Position numbers and translations under genes: made by a program. From assembly GCF_030269125.1 (NCBI RefSeq), contig NZ_BSSM01000001.1:868001-932000 (forward strand): a stretch of 64,000 nt of DNA. Direction: 5' to 3'. Positions 34,265-42,627 of the stretch are shown in pieces (position 1 is the stretch's first letter; every line of letters starts with the position of its first letter). This DNA comes from Streptomyces hygroscopicus subsp. hygroscopicus (GTDB taxonomy: Bacteria > Actinomycetota > Actinomycetes > Streptomycetales > Streptomycetaceae). The notes below the pieces were generated by a model. It was not told where the DNA came from. It ran no database searches and was given only the letters and a program-made list of their open reading frames with translations.

Positions 34265-36559
34265 TCACCCATTCAGCGACAGACGGGGTTTGGGCGCATC
34301 CGTCCGGCCGGTCTGCGGGCGGCGGCTGCCCGCGCGGTACGGGAGCGGCCAGGTGATGCCGGGGCCGTCGTAGGACTGTTCCGCGGCGGCGTGCAGGGTC
34401 CAGTGGGGGTCGTAGAGGTGGGGGCGGGCGAGGGCGCAGAGATCGGCGCGGCCGGCCAGGATCAGGGAGTTGACGTCGTCCCAGGAGGAGATGGCGCCCA
34501 CGGCGATCACCGGGACACGGACCTCGTGGCGGATGCGGTCGGCGTAGGGGGTCTGGTAGGAGCGGCCGAGGTCAGGGTGTTCGTCGGAGACGACCTGGCC
34601 GGTGGAGACGTCGATCGCGTCGGCGCCGTGGGCGGCGAAGGCGCGGGCGATCTCGACCGCGTCCTCGGCGGTGGTGCCGCCGTCGGCCCAGTCGGTGGCG
34701 GAGACGCGGACCGTCATGGGGCGTTCGGCGGGCCACACCGCGCGGACGGCGTCGAAGACCTCCAGGGGGAAGCGCAGGCGCCGGTCCAGGGAGCCGCCGT
34801 AGCCGTCCGTGCGGCGGTTGGTGAGCGGGGAGAGGAAGCCGGACAGCAGGTAGCCGTGGGCGCAGTGGAGTTCGAGGAGGTCGAAGCCCGCACGGGCGGC
34901 GCGCCAAGCGGCTGAGGTGAACTGCTCGCGTATGTCGGTGAGCTGGGCGCGCGACAGCTCGCGGGGGGTCTGGCTGCCCGGCTTGTAGGGCAAGGGGGAA
35001 GGGGCGACCAGGGGCCAGTTGCCCGTGGGCAGCGGCTCGTCCATTCCCTCCCACATCAGCCTGGTCGAGCCCTTGCGGCCCGAGTGGCCCAGTTGCACGC
35101 CGATCGCCGCGCCCGGTGCCTGCCGGTGCACGAAGTCGGTGATGCGCCGCCACGCCTCCGCCTGACGGCCGGTGTAGAGGCCGGCGCAGCCGGGGGTGAT
35201 GCGGCCCTGCTCGCTCACGCACACCATCTCGGTCATCACCAGGGCCGCCCCGCCGAGCGCGCGGGCGCCGAGGTGGACGAGGTGGAAGTCGCCGGGTACG
35301 CCGTCGGTGGCCGAGTACATGTCCATCGGGGAGACGACGACGCGGTTGCGCAGGGTCAGCCCGCGCAGGCGGAACGGCGTGAACATCGGGGGTGTGCCGG
35401 GCGGGCAGCCGAACTCGCGCTCCACGGACTCGGTGAAGTGGGCGTCGCGCAGCCTGAGGTTGTCGTGGGTGACCCGGCGGCTGCGGGTGAGCAGGTTGAA
35501 GGCGAACTGGCGGGGCGCCTGGTCCCGGTACCGGTGCAGGTTCTCGAACCATTCCAGGCTCGCCCGCGCGGCCCGCTGGGTCGAGGCGACGACCGGCTTG
35601 CGTTCCGCCTCGTACGCGGCCAGCGCCGAGGAGACGTCCGGCTGTTCCCGCAGGCACGCGGCGAGCGCCAGCGCGTCCTCCACGGCCAGCTTCGTGCCCG
35701 AGCCGATGGAGAAGTGGGCCGTGTGGGCGGCGTCCCCGAGGAGGACGAGCCTGCCGTGCGACCAGCGGTCGTTGACCACCGTACGGAACGTCGTCCAGGC
35801 CGAGTCGTTCGAGCGCAGCGGGCGACCGCGCAGCGCCTCCGCGAAGATCTTGGCGCAGCGCTCGGTCGACTCGCGCGGGTCCGTCTCGTCGAATCCGGCC
35901 GCCCGCCAGACCTCCTCGCGCATCTCGACGATGACCGTCGAGGAGTCGGGCGCGTACGGGTAGCCGTGCAGTTGCATCACGCCGTGCTCGGTCTCGGCGA
36001 TCTCGAAGCGGAACGCGTCGAAGGCGAAGTCGGCGGCGAGCCAGATGTAGCGGCAGCGGTGGCCGGTGATCCGGGGGCGGAAGACGTCGGCGTAGGTCTC
36101 CCGGGTGGCGCTGTGGATTCCGTCGGCGGCGATGACGAGGTCGTGCTCGGCGAGGAGGCGGTCCACGGGCGGGGCCTCGGCGCGGAAGCGGATGCGCACG
36201 CCGAGGTCGTGGCAGCGGTCGTGCAGGATCTCCAGGAGGCGGTGCCGGCCGAGGGCGGCGAAGCCGTGGCCCCCGGAGGTGTGGCGGGTGCCGCGGTGGA
36301 CGATGTCGATGTCGTCCCAGCGGACGAAGTGCCGTTGCAGGGCCTCGTAGACGACGGGGTCGGCGTGTTCGATACCCCCCAGGGTCTCGTCGGAGAGGAC
36401 CACGCCGAAGCCGAAGGTCTCGTCCGGGGCGTTGCGCTCCCAGACGGTCACCTCACGGGTGGGGTCGAGGCGTTTGAGCAGGGCGGCGGCGTACAGGCCG
36501 CCGGGGCCGCCGCCGATGATCGCGACGCGTGCGGGAGCGGGCACGGCTGACGTCGGCAT
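34265..36559 (-). CDS. Two-domain flavoprotein: 2-aminobenzoyl-CoA monooxygenase/reductase type
   Basis: 764 aa. The N-terminal part (about 1-370) is a FAD monooxygenase of the salicylate-hydroxylase type: GGGPGGLYAAALL, then VVLSDE, and LLGDAAHTAHFSIGSGTKLA. The C-terminal part (about 385-740) is an old-yellow-enzyme-like FMN domain: VVSPMDMYSA and HCAHGYLLSGFLSP. This fusion is known from 2-aminobenzoyl-CoA monooxygenase/reductase and the related salicylyl-CoA hydroxylase. The CoA ligase, hydratase and PaaX regulator genes nearby support an aminobenzoyl-CoA route. It lies 6 bp after the hydratase gene in one minus-strand operon. Confidence 0.88.
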   Translation of the reverse strand: MPTSAVPAPARVAIIGGGPGGLYAAALLKRLDPTREVTVWERNAPDETFGFGVVLSDETLGGIEHADPVVYEALQRHFVRWDDIDIVHRGTRHTSGGHGFAALGRHRLLEILHDRCHDLGVRIRFRAEAPPVDRLLAEHDLVIAADGIHSATRETYADVFRPRITGHRCRYIWLAADFAFDAFRFEIAETEHGVMQLHGYPYAPDSSTVIVEMREEVWRAAGFDETDPRESTERCAKIFAEALRGRPLRSNDSAWTTFRTVVNDRWSHGRLVLLGDAAHTAHFSIGSGTKLAVEDALALAACLREQPDVSSALAAYEAERKPVVASTQRAARASLEWFENLHRYRDQAPRQFAFNLLTRSRRVTHDNLRLRDAHFTESVEREFGCPPGTPPMFTPFRLRGLTLRNRVVVSPMDMYSATDGVPGDFHLVHLGARALGGAALVMTEMVCVSEQGRITPGCAGLYTGRQAEAWRRITDFVHRQAPGAAIGVQLGHSGRKGSTRLMWEGMDEPLPTGNWPLVAPSPLPYKPGSQTPRELSRAQLTDIREQFTSAAWRAARAGFDLLELHCAHGYLLSGFLSPLTNRRTDGYGGSLDRRLRFPLEVFDAVRAVWPAERPMTVRVSATDWADGGTTAEDAVEIARAFAAHGADAIDVSTGQVVSDEHPDLGRSYQTPYADRIRHEVRVPVIAVGAISSWDDVNSLILAGRADLCALARPHLYDPHWTLHAAAEQSYDGPGITWPLPYRAGSRRPQTGRTDAPKPRLSLNG

Positions 36560-36565
36560 GAGAGA

Positions 36566-37393
36566 TCACCTTCCCCGCCACTTGGGCGCCCGCTTCTCCA
36601 TGAACGACGCGTGGAACTCCCGGTAGTCCTCCCCGTTCATCAGCAGCGCCTGCGTCGCCGCGTCCAGTTCCACCGACGCCGCCAGCGGCATGTCCAGCTC
36701 CGCCGTCAGCAGCGCCTTCGTCTGGGCGTGGGCCAGGGCCGGGCCCTCGGCCAGGCGGCGGGCCAGGGCCTGCGCGGCCTCGCCGGCGTGACCCTCCTCG
36801 GTCAGCTCGCTGATCAGGCCGATCCGCTCGGCCTCGGGCGCGCGGACCGGCTCGCCGAGCATCAGCAGTCGGGTGGCGTGGCCGAGGCCGACGATCCGGG
36901 GCAGCAGATACGCCGCCCCCATGTCGCCGCCGGACAGGCCGACGCGGGTGAAGAGGAAGGCGAAGCGGGCGCTCGGGTCGGCGACGCGGAAGTCCGACGC
37001 GAGGGCGAGGACGGCGCCCGCGCCCGCCGCGACCCCGTGGACGGCGGCGATCACGGGGAAGGGGCATTCGCGGATCGCCCGTACCACCTGGCCGGTCATC
37101 CGGTTGAAGTCGAGCAGCTCGGCGGTGTCCAGGGCGAGGGTGGCGCCGATGATCTCGTCGACGTCGCCGCCGGAGCAGAACCCGCGCCCCTCCCCGGCCA
37201 GCACCAGGGCGCGCACCGAGCGCTCCCGGGACAGCTCGGCCAGCAGATCGCGCAGGTCGGCGTAGGCGCCGAAGGTGAGGGCGTTGAGCTTGTCGGGTCG
37301 GGCGAGGGTGACCGTGGCGACCCCGTCGGCGACCTGGAGGCGCACGTGCTCCCAGTCGGCGGTAGGGGCGGCGGAGCCGGTGAAGGGACTCAT
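36566..37393 (-). CDS. Enoyl-CoA hydratase/isomerase family protein
   Basis: 275 aa crotonase fold. The oxyanion-hole segments are AGEGRGFCSGGDV and GVAAGAGAVLALASDFRVA. The usual hydratase Glu pattern is only partly kept: the second segment has LSGGDMGAAYLLPR. It is first in the operon with the monooxygenase/reductase gene. It would hydrate or cleave an unsaturated ring-derived CoA ester. Confidence 0.88.
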   Translation of the reverse strand: MSPFTGSAAPTADWEHVRLQVADGVATVTLARPDKLNALTFGAYADLRDLLAELSRERSVRALVLAGEGRGFCSGGDVDEIIGATLALDTAELLDFNRMTGQVVRAIRECPFPVIAAVHGVAAGAGAVLALASDFRVADPSARFAFLFTRVGLSGGDMGAAYLLPRIVGLGHATRLLMLGEPVRAPEAERIGLISELTEEGHAGEAAQALARRLAEGPALAHAQTKALLTAELDMPLAASVELDAATQALLMNGEDYREFHASFMEKRAPKWRGR

Positions 37394-37697
37394 GACGTGC
37401 GGCCTCCTTGGGTGGCGGTGCCGTACGTTGCGCAGTCCCCCGAAGTTATCACCTGTTTGTGACTGTCGTCACGGGCGCGCGACAAACCGACCCGCCGAAG
37501 AGGTCGCCCGGCCGCTTCGTACCGACTGTCACCGATCGGCCGCAGGGCCGTAACAGAGGGCCTCGGCGGGCGAGGCGGGGCGCCGGGCGGGGTAGGGCGA
37601 GCGGTACCGGGGCGAGGGTCCCCGGCGAAGCCCGCCGACCGTTTCGCGCGGACGGGCCCGTACCATTCCTTCAGTCGAAAGCAGGACAGCCTGCTCC
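37394..37697. other. Intergenic region holding the hydratase promoter
   Basis: 304 bp between the divergent hydratase and HATPase genes. It holds the operator/promoter at 37445-37472. No gene is supported. The HATPase promoter probably lies near 37600-37690. Confidence 0.6.
37445..37472 (-). promoter_or_regulatory. Operator/promoter of the hydratase-monooxygenase operon (PaaX candidate site)
   Basis: GTTATC (37445-37450) and TGACTGTCGTCAC (37460-37472), same order and spacing as at 30011-30038. On the minus strand, the GATAAC block is a plausible -10 located 52 bp before the hydratase start. The palindrome TGAC-N4/5-GTCA overlaps the -35. Confidence 0.6.
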
Positions 37698-38150
37698 ATG
37701 AACGGACCCGCCTTGCACGAACGCCCCACCGAATCGGCCTCCTGGCGCATGGCGCTGCCGCACACCGCCGCGGCGGTGCCGGTGGCCCGCGCGCTGGTGC
37801 GTACGGCCCTTTCCGACGGGGAGCACGCGGCCGACTGCGACACGGCGGAGCTGCTCACGGCCGAGCTGGTGGCCAACGCGGTGGAGCACACCGCCGGCCG
37901 CGGCCCGATAGAGCTGGTGGTGGAGCTGCTGCCGACCGGCTGCCAGGTCGAGGTGCACGACCCCGACCCGGCGCCGCCCGGCCAGCTGACCCGGCCGGTC
38001 ATGGAAGAGCCCGACCTGTGGCAGGAGGGCGGGCGCGGGCTCCTGCTGATCCGCGCCCTCAGCGCCTCCTGCGGGCACCGCCCCACCCCGAGGGGCAAGG
38101 CGGTGTGGTTCACCCTGCCTGTGGTGCCCGCTCCGCGCCGTCCGCTGTGA
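37698..38150 (+). CDS. HATPase_c (RsbW-like anti-sigma/regulatory) ATP-binding protein
   Basis: 150 aa, single GHKL ATPase domain: N-box ELVANAVEHT, then DPDPAPPGQL and GGRGLLLIRAL. These small ATPases are numerous in Streptomyces and many act as anti-sigma-type kinases. It starts at ATG 37698 and is tail-to-tail with the permease gene, overlapping 41 bp. No partner antagonist gene is adjacent. Confidence 0.88.
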   Translation: MNGPALHERPTESASWRMALPHTAAAVPVARALVRTALSDGEHAADCDTAELLTAELVANAVEHTAGRGPIELVVELLPTGCQVEVHDPDPAPPGQLTRPVMEEPDLWQEGGRGLLLIRALSASCGHRPTPRGKAVWFTLPVVPAPRRPL

Positions 38151-39576
38151 CGTCGGCGCCCTGGCCGGCCACGGCGGCCATGTCGCGGGCCAGTGTGGAG
38201 TGCCGGCGCCCGTAGGCGGTGTAGACGGCCAGGCCCACCACGAGGAACACGGCGAACTGGATCCAGGTCTGCCACCCGGTCTCGTACATCAGGTACAGGC
38301 AGAAGGCGATGCCGAGCAGCGGGCCCACCGGGTAGAGCGGCACCCGGAAGCTGCGGGTCAGGCCCGGCTCGCGGCGGCGCAGGGTCATCACCGCGATGTT
38401 CACCACCGCCATGATCGCGAGCGTGCCGATGGTGCACAGGTTCATCACCGAGTCGAGCGAGGCGAAGGCCGCCGGGACGGCGAAGACGATCGCGACGATC
38501 AGCGTGCCGGCGACCGGCGTGGAGGTCCGCGGGGAGACCTTCTCGAAGACCCGCGGGATCAGGCCGTCCCGGGACATCGACATCAGGATGCGCGTCTGGC
38601 CGTACATCACCGCGAGGACGACGGAGGCGATGGCGACGACCGCTCCGAAGGCGATCACCCCGCCGCCGATCGTCGAGCCGGTGACCTCGTTGACGACGTA
38701 GGACAGGGCGGCGGGACGCCCCGCGACCTGCTTGCCGCCGATGGCGCCGATGGCCGCGAGCGCGACCGCGCAGTACAGCAGCGTCACGATGCCCATGCAG
38801 ACCATGATCGCCACGGGGATGTCGCGGCGGGGGTTCTTGGCCTCCTCGCCCGCGGTGGTGATCGCGTCGAAGCCGATGTACGAGAAGAACGCGGCGGTGG
38901 TGCCCGCGCCGATGCCGCCGAGGCCGGCCGGGGAGAACGGGGTGAGGTTGCCGTGCTTGAAGGCGCTGTAGCCGATCGCGCAGAAGGCGAGCAGGATCAC
39001 CAGCTTGACCGCGGCCATGGCGGCGGTCGCGCGGGCGCTCTCGCGCACGCCGCGCACCAGCAGCACGGAGGCCATGGCGATCACGAGCACCGCGGGCAGG
39101 TTGACGATCCCGCCGTCGCCGGGGCCCGCCGACAGCAGGGCGGGCAGCTGCCAGCCGGTGAGGCTGTGCAGCAGTTCGTTGACGTACTGGCTCCAGCCGA
39201 CGGCGACGGCCGAGATGGAGATGCCGTACTCCAGCAGCAGGCACCAGCCGACCAGGAAGGCCGTGGACTCGCCGAGACCGGCGTAGGCGAAGGAGTACGA
39301 GGAGCCGGAGACCGGGATCGCGCCGCCCAGCTCCGCGAAGGAGAAGGCGGTGAAGACGCAGGTGATCGCGGCGAGCACGAAGGAGATGACGACGGCGGGG
39401 CCGGCCTGGGCGACGGAGTCGGAGAGGCCGACGAAGATGCCGGTGCCGACGATGGCGCCGACGCCGAAGCAGATGAGCTGGAACAGCCCCATCGTGCGCT
39501 TCAGGCCGTGTCCCTCGCGGTCGGCGCCGGATTCGGCGACGAGCAGGTGGGGGGACTTGATGCGTGGAGCGGGCAT
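38110..39576 (-). CDS. Amino-acid permease, APC family (probable arginine/ornithine transport)
   Basis: 488 aa, about 12-14 membrane segments. The first is FQLICFGVGAIVGTGIFVGL, a pattern shared by cationic-amino-acid transporters. It is 156 bp downstream of argF and arcA, all on the minus strand, so it may be the arginine/ornithine transporter of the arginine deiminase pathway. It overlaps the HATPase gene at its 3-prime end. Confidence 0.86.
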   Translation of the reverse strand: MPAPRIKSPHLLVAESGADREGHGLKRTMGLFQLICFGVGAIVGTGIFVGLSDSVAQAGPAVVISFVLAAITCVFTAFSFAELGGAIPVSGSSYSFAYAGLGESTAFLVGWCLLLEYGISISAVAVGWSQYVNELLHSLTGWQLPALLSAGPGDGGIVNLPAVLVIAMASVLLVRGVRESARATAAMAAVKLVILLAFCAIGYSAFKHGNLTPFSPAGLGGIGAGTTAAFFSYIGFDAITTAGEEAKNPRRDIPVAIMVCMGIVTLLYCAVALAAIGAIGGKQVAGRPAALSYVVNEVTGSTIGGGVIAFGAVVAIASVVLAVMYGQTRILMSMSRDGLIPRVFEKVSPRTSTPVAGTLIVAIVFAVPAAFASLDSVMNLCTIGTLAIMAVVNIAVMTLRRREPGLTRSFRVPLYPVGPLLGIAFCLYLMYETGWQTWIQFAVFLVVGLAVYTAYGRRHSTLARDMAAVAGQGADVTADGAERAPQAG

Positions 39577-39732
39577 TGCGGGTGGTGCTCGTTTCTGGTG
39601 GTGCGGGCGACGACGGGATGACGGTGTCGCGGTGCGAGCGGCGGGATGACGGTCGCCGCGGCGGTTCCGGAATGGGTGGCTCCGGGGCCGCCGGTCAGGA
39701 TAATCCCTGGTCGGGGGCGTGAACCAGGCTTG

Positions 39733-40740
39733 TCACGCGAGTGTGGCGACCAGCACGGCCTTGATGGTGTGCAGGCGGTTCTCGGCCTCGTCGAAGACGA
39801 CGGAGTGCGCCGACTCGAACACCTCGTCGGTGACCTCCAAGGAGGTCAGGCCGTACGTCTCGTGGATCTCCCGCCCGACCTTGGTGCCGAGGTCGTGGAA
39901 GGCGGGCAGGCAGTGCAGGAACTTGACGTCCGGGTTGCCGGTGGCGCGCAGGACGTCCATGGTCACGGCGTACGGCGCGAGTGCCTTGATCCGCTCGGCC
40001 CAGACCTCCTTGGGTTCACCCATGGAGACCCAGACGTCGGTGGCGACGAAGTCGGCGCCGCGGACGCCCTCGGCGATGTCCTCGGTCAGGGTGATCACCG
40101 CGCCGCTGGCCTTCGCCAGTTCGCGGGCGCGGGCGACGATCGCGGGGGCGGGCCAGTACGGCTCGGGGGCGACGATCCGTACGTCCATGCCGAGCAGGGC
40201 GCCGGTGACCAGGTAGGAGTTGCCCATGTTGAAGCGGGCGTCGCCGAGGTAGGCGAAGGCGGTCTCCGTCAGCGGCTTGGCGCAGTGCTCCGTCATGGTG
40301 AGCACGTCGGCCAGCATCTGGGTGGGGTGCCAGTCGTCGGTGAGTCCGTTGTAGACGGGCACGCCGGCCTGGGCGGCCAGCTCCTCGACCTTGTCCTGGC
40401 TGTCGCCGCGGTACTCGATGGCGTCGAACATCCGGCCGAGCACGCGGGCGGTGTCCGCCACGGACTCCTTGTGCCCGATCTGCGAGCCGGCCGGGTCGAG
40501 GTACGTCGTGTGGGCGCCCTGGTCGGCCGCGGCGACCTCGAACGCGCAGCGGGTGCGCGTCGAGGTCTTCTCGAAGATCAGCGCGATGTTGCGGCCCTGG
40601 AGGTGCCGGACCTCGGCCCCGGCCCGCTTGGCGGCCTTCAGCTCGGCGGCCAGCTCGATCAGGCCGCGGAACTCCTCCTCGGTGAAGTCCAGCTCCTTGA
40701 GGAAGTGGCGGCCGGCGAGGGCGGTCGGGACTGTCGCCAT
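39733..40740 (-). CDS. argF: Ornithine carbamoyltransferase
   Basis: 335 aa. Carbamoyl-phosphate site STRTRCAFE, ornithine site region and the HCLPAFHD motif are all present. The start is ATG 40740 with GGAG 9 nt upstream; an in-frame upstream extension is not needed. It follows arcA by 87 bp on the same strand, so it may be the catabolic enzyme of the arginine deiminase route that turns citrulline into ornithine and carbamoyl phosphate. An AT-rich patch in the gap may be a regulator site. Confidence 0.95.
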   Translation of the reverse strand: MATVPTALAGRHFLKELDFTEEEFRGLIELAAELKAAKRAGAEVRHLQGRNIALIFEKTSTRTRCAFEVAAADQGAHTTYLDPAGSQIGHKESVADTARVLGRMFDAIEYRGDSQDKVEELAAQAGVPVYNGLTDDWHPTQMLADVLTMTEHCAKPLTETAFAYLGDARFNMGNSYLVTGALLGMDVRIVAPEPYWPAPAIVARARELAKASGAVITLTEDIAEGVRGADFVATDVWVSMGEPKEVWAERIKALAPYAVTMDVLRATGNPDVKFLHCLPAFHDLGTKVGREIHETYGLTSLEVTDEVFESAHSVVFDEAENRLHTIKAVLVATLA

Positions 40741-40769
40741 GGGGGCGCTCCAGGGGTATGACTGCAAGG

Positions 40770-40810
40770 ACTCTGGAATTCTATACGACCCTCAGTAAAT
40801 TTATGCAGTC
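40770..40810 (-). promoter_or_regulatory. AT-rich patch between arcA and argF, candidate ArgR site
   Basis: TGCATAAATTTACTGA (minus strand, about 40805-40790) and the GAATTC-containing stretch near 40775-40785 stand out in a high-GC chromosome. The first is a loose palindrome of the ARG-box kind. Evidence is by composition and position only. Confidence 0.35.
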
Positions 40811-40827
40811 CCGTGAGGTGCACCTTC

Positions 40828-42051
40828 TCACACAGGATCGCGCTCCACCGGGCAGCTCATGCACCGCGGGCCGCCCCGGCCCCGCCCCAGCTCACTGCCC
40901 GGGATCTCGATGACCTCGACGCCCTGCTTGCGCAGATGGGTGTTGGTGGTCGAGTTCCGTTCGTAGGCGACCACGACGCCGGGTTCGACGGCGAGCACGT
41001 TGCAGCCGTCGTCCCACTGCTCGCGCTCGGCCGCGTGCACGTCCTGGGTGGCGGTCAGCACACGGATCTCGCCGAGCCCGAGGGCGGCGGCGATCGCGCG
41101 GTGCATGTGCTCCGGCGGGTGGTCGGTGACCTTCAGCTCCTTCTCGCCCACCCCCGGTTCGATGGTGTACGAGCGCAGCATGCCGAGCCCGGCGTACTGG
41201 GTGAAGGTGTCGCCGTCGACCATCGTCATCACCGTGTCGAGGTGCATGAAGGCGCGCCGCTTGGGCATGTCGAGCGCGACGATCGTCCGCGCGGAGCCCG
41301 CCGCGAACAGCTTGTGCGCCAGCATCTCCACGGCCTGCGGGGTGGTGCGCTCGCTCATGCCGACGAGGACCGCGCCGTTGCCGATCACCAGGACGTCGCC
41401 GCCCTCGATGGTGGAGGGATGGTCGGCCTGTCCCTGGGACCAGACGTGGAAGCGCTCGTCGCGGAAGAGCGGGTGGTGCCGGTAGATCGCCTCGAAGTGC
41501 ACGGTCTCCCGCTGCCGGGCGGGCAGCCGCATGGCGTTGACGGCGACCCCGTCGTAGATCCAGGCGGAGGTGTCCCGGGTGAAGAGGTGGTTGGGCAGCG
41601 GGGCGAGGAGGAAGTCGTCCAGCTCCATCACATGGAAGCGGACGGAGGTCGGCTCCGCGTGCGCCGCCAGGAACTCCCGCTTGGTCATGCCGCCGACGAG
41701 GGCCTCGGCCAGCTCCCGCGCGGGCAGGTTCTCGAACGCGGCGCGCAGATGGACGGTGGCGAGGGGACCGTACTCGCGCTCGTCGAAGACGCGGTCCAGG
41801 ACCAGGGCGCGGGCCTCGGGCAGCTCCAGGGTCTCGACCAGCAGATCACCGAAGAGGTGGACGGCGACGCCCCGGTCGCGCAGCACGTCGGCGAACCCGT
41901 CGTGCTCGGCGCGGGCCCGGCGCACCCAGAGGACGTCGTCGAAGAGGAGGGCGTCCTTGTTGCTGGGGGTGAGCCTTTTGAGCTCGAGATCGGGCCGGTG
42001 GAGGATGACGCGGCGCAGCCGCCCGGCCTCGGAGTCGACATGGAATCCCAT
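40828..42051 (-). CDS. arcA: Arginine deiminase
   Basis: 407 aa. Guanidino-modifying fold with FTRDTSAWI, the [16 protein letters not shown] segment, the [10 protein letters not shown] motif and the C-terminal catalytic Cys in GGPRCMSCP. The start is ATG 42051 (MGFHVDSE), with AGGA about 9 nt upstream; a longer frame to 42189 is not supported. It converts arginine to citrulline and ammonia. It heads the unit arcA-argF-permease. Confidence 0.95.
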   Translation of the reverse strand: MGFHVDSEAGRLRRVILHRPDLELKRLTPSNKDALLFDDVLWVRRARAEHDGFADVLRDRGVAVHLFGDLLVETLELPEARALVLDRVFDEREYGPLATVHLRAAFENLPARELAEALVGGMTKREFLAAHAEPTSVRFHVMELDDFLLAPLPNHLFTRDTSAWIYDGVAVNAMRLPARQRETVHFEAIYRHHPLFRDERFHVWSQGQADHPSTIEGGDVLVIGNGAVLVGMSERTTPQAVEMLAHKLFAAGSARTIVALDMPKRRAFMHLDTVMTMVDGDTFTQYAGLGMLRSYTIEPGVGEKELKVTDHPPEHMHRAIAAALGLGEIRVLTATQDVHAAEREQWDDGCNVLAVEPGVVVAYERNSTTNTHLRKQGVEVIEIPGSELGRGRGGPRCMSCPVERDPV

Positions 42052-42627
42052 GTGACCATCCTGACCATCGAGGACCGGGTTCATCCTCCTGTCGACCATT
42101 TCGGTGCGCACTCGTCCCCTCATCCGTCTCCCTGGTCGGCTTCCGCGCCCCTCCCCTCGGGCTGCCGCCCCCCCGGGGGAAGTTCTCATCTTCTTGACGC
42201 GAACCGGGTGGACCGCTCATCGTCTCGATGACGAAAAGAAGCGAGGGGGACCATCACCCGGCGCCTCGGCCGGCGCCATCCGCGGGGCACGCCGACGGCG
42301 CACATCCGCCACCACCGCTCCGGTCAGTCGGTGCACGACGGCCCCGGACTCGGCTTCTGGGCCCATGTCTGCGCCGGACGCCCTGGACGTGCTGGCGCGG
42401 GCGCCGCTGTCGGCCGCCCCGACCGACGGGGTGGGCGCGGTGCGCGAACGGCTCGCGGCCGCGATCGACGCCGAGTGGCGGCCCGACCCGGCGGCTTCGC
42501 CCGCTTCGGGACGTCGTCCGGAACCCCGCGCGCGACTGGTCCGGGCAGGGCGAACCGGCCGCAGTCGCCGACGTACTGGGACATCCGGTGCAACAGGGCG
42601 GAGCCCATGTCTGCGCCGGACGCCCCC
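42052..42627. other. Intergenic stretch with a 23-bp direct repeat
   Basis: 576 bp between arcA and the Pnkp gene. No gene is supported. Open frames on either strand here are short and lack domains. It holds the direct repeat at 42361-42625. Confidence 0.5.
42361..42625. repeat. 23-bp exact direct repeat flanking a 219-bp segment
   Basis: GCCCATGTCTGCGCCGGACG and the next three bases CCC occur at 42361-42383 and again at 42603-42625. The copies are 242 bp apart, so out of frame with each other. The second ends 3 bp before the Pnkp stop codon. The segment may be a duplicated or inserted piece. Confidence 0.75.

Noticed and set aside
33213..34373. A 386-codon plus-strand frame over the Tudor-like gene
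   Set aside because: It runs antisense to the small Tudor-like gene and into the monooxygenase gene, with no domain of its own.
42324..42608. A 94-codon minus-strand frame after Pnkp
   Set aside because: No ribosome-binding site or recognisable domain; it overlaps the direct-repeat segment.
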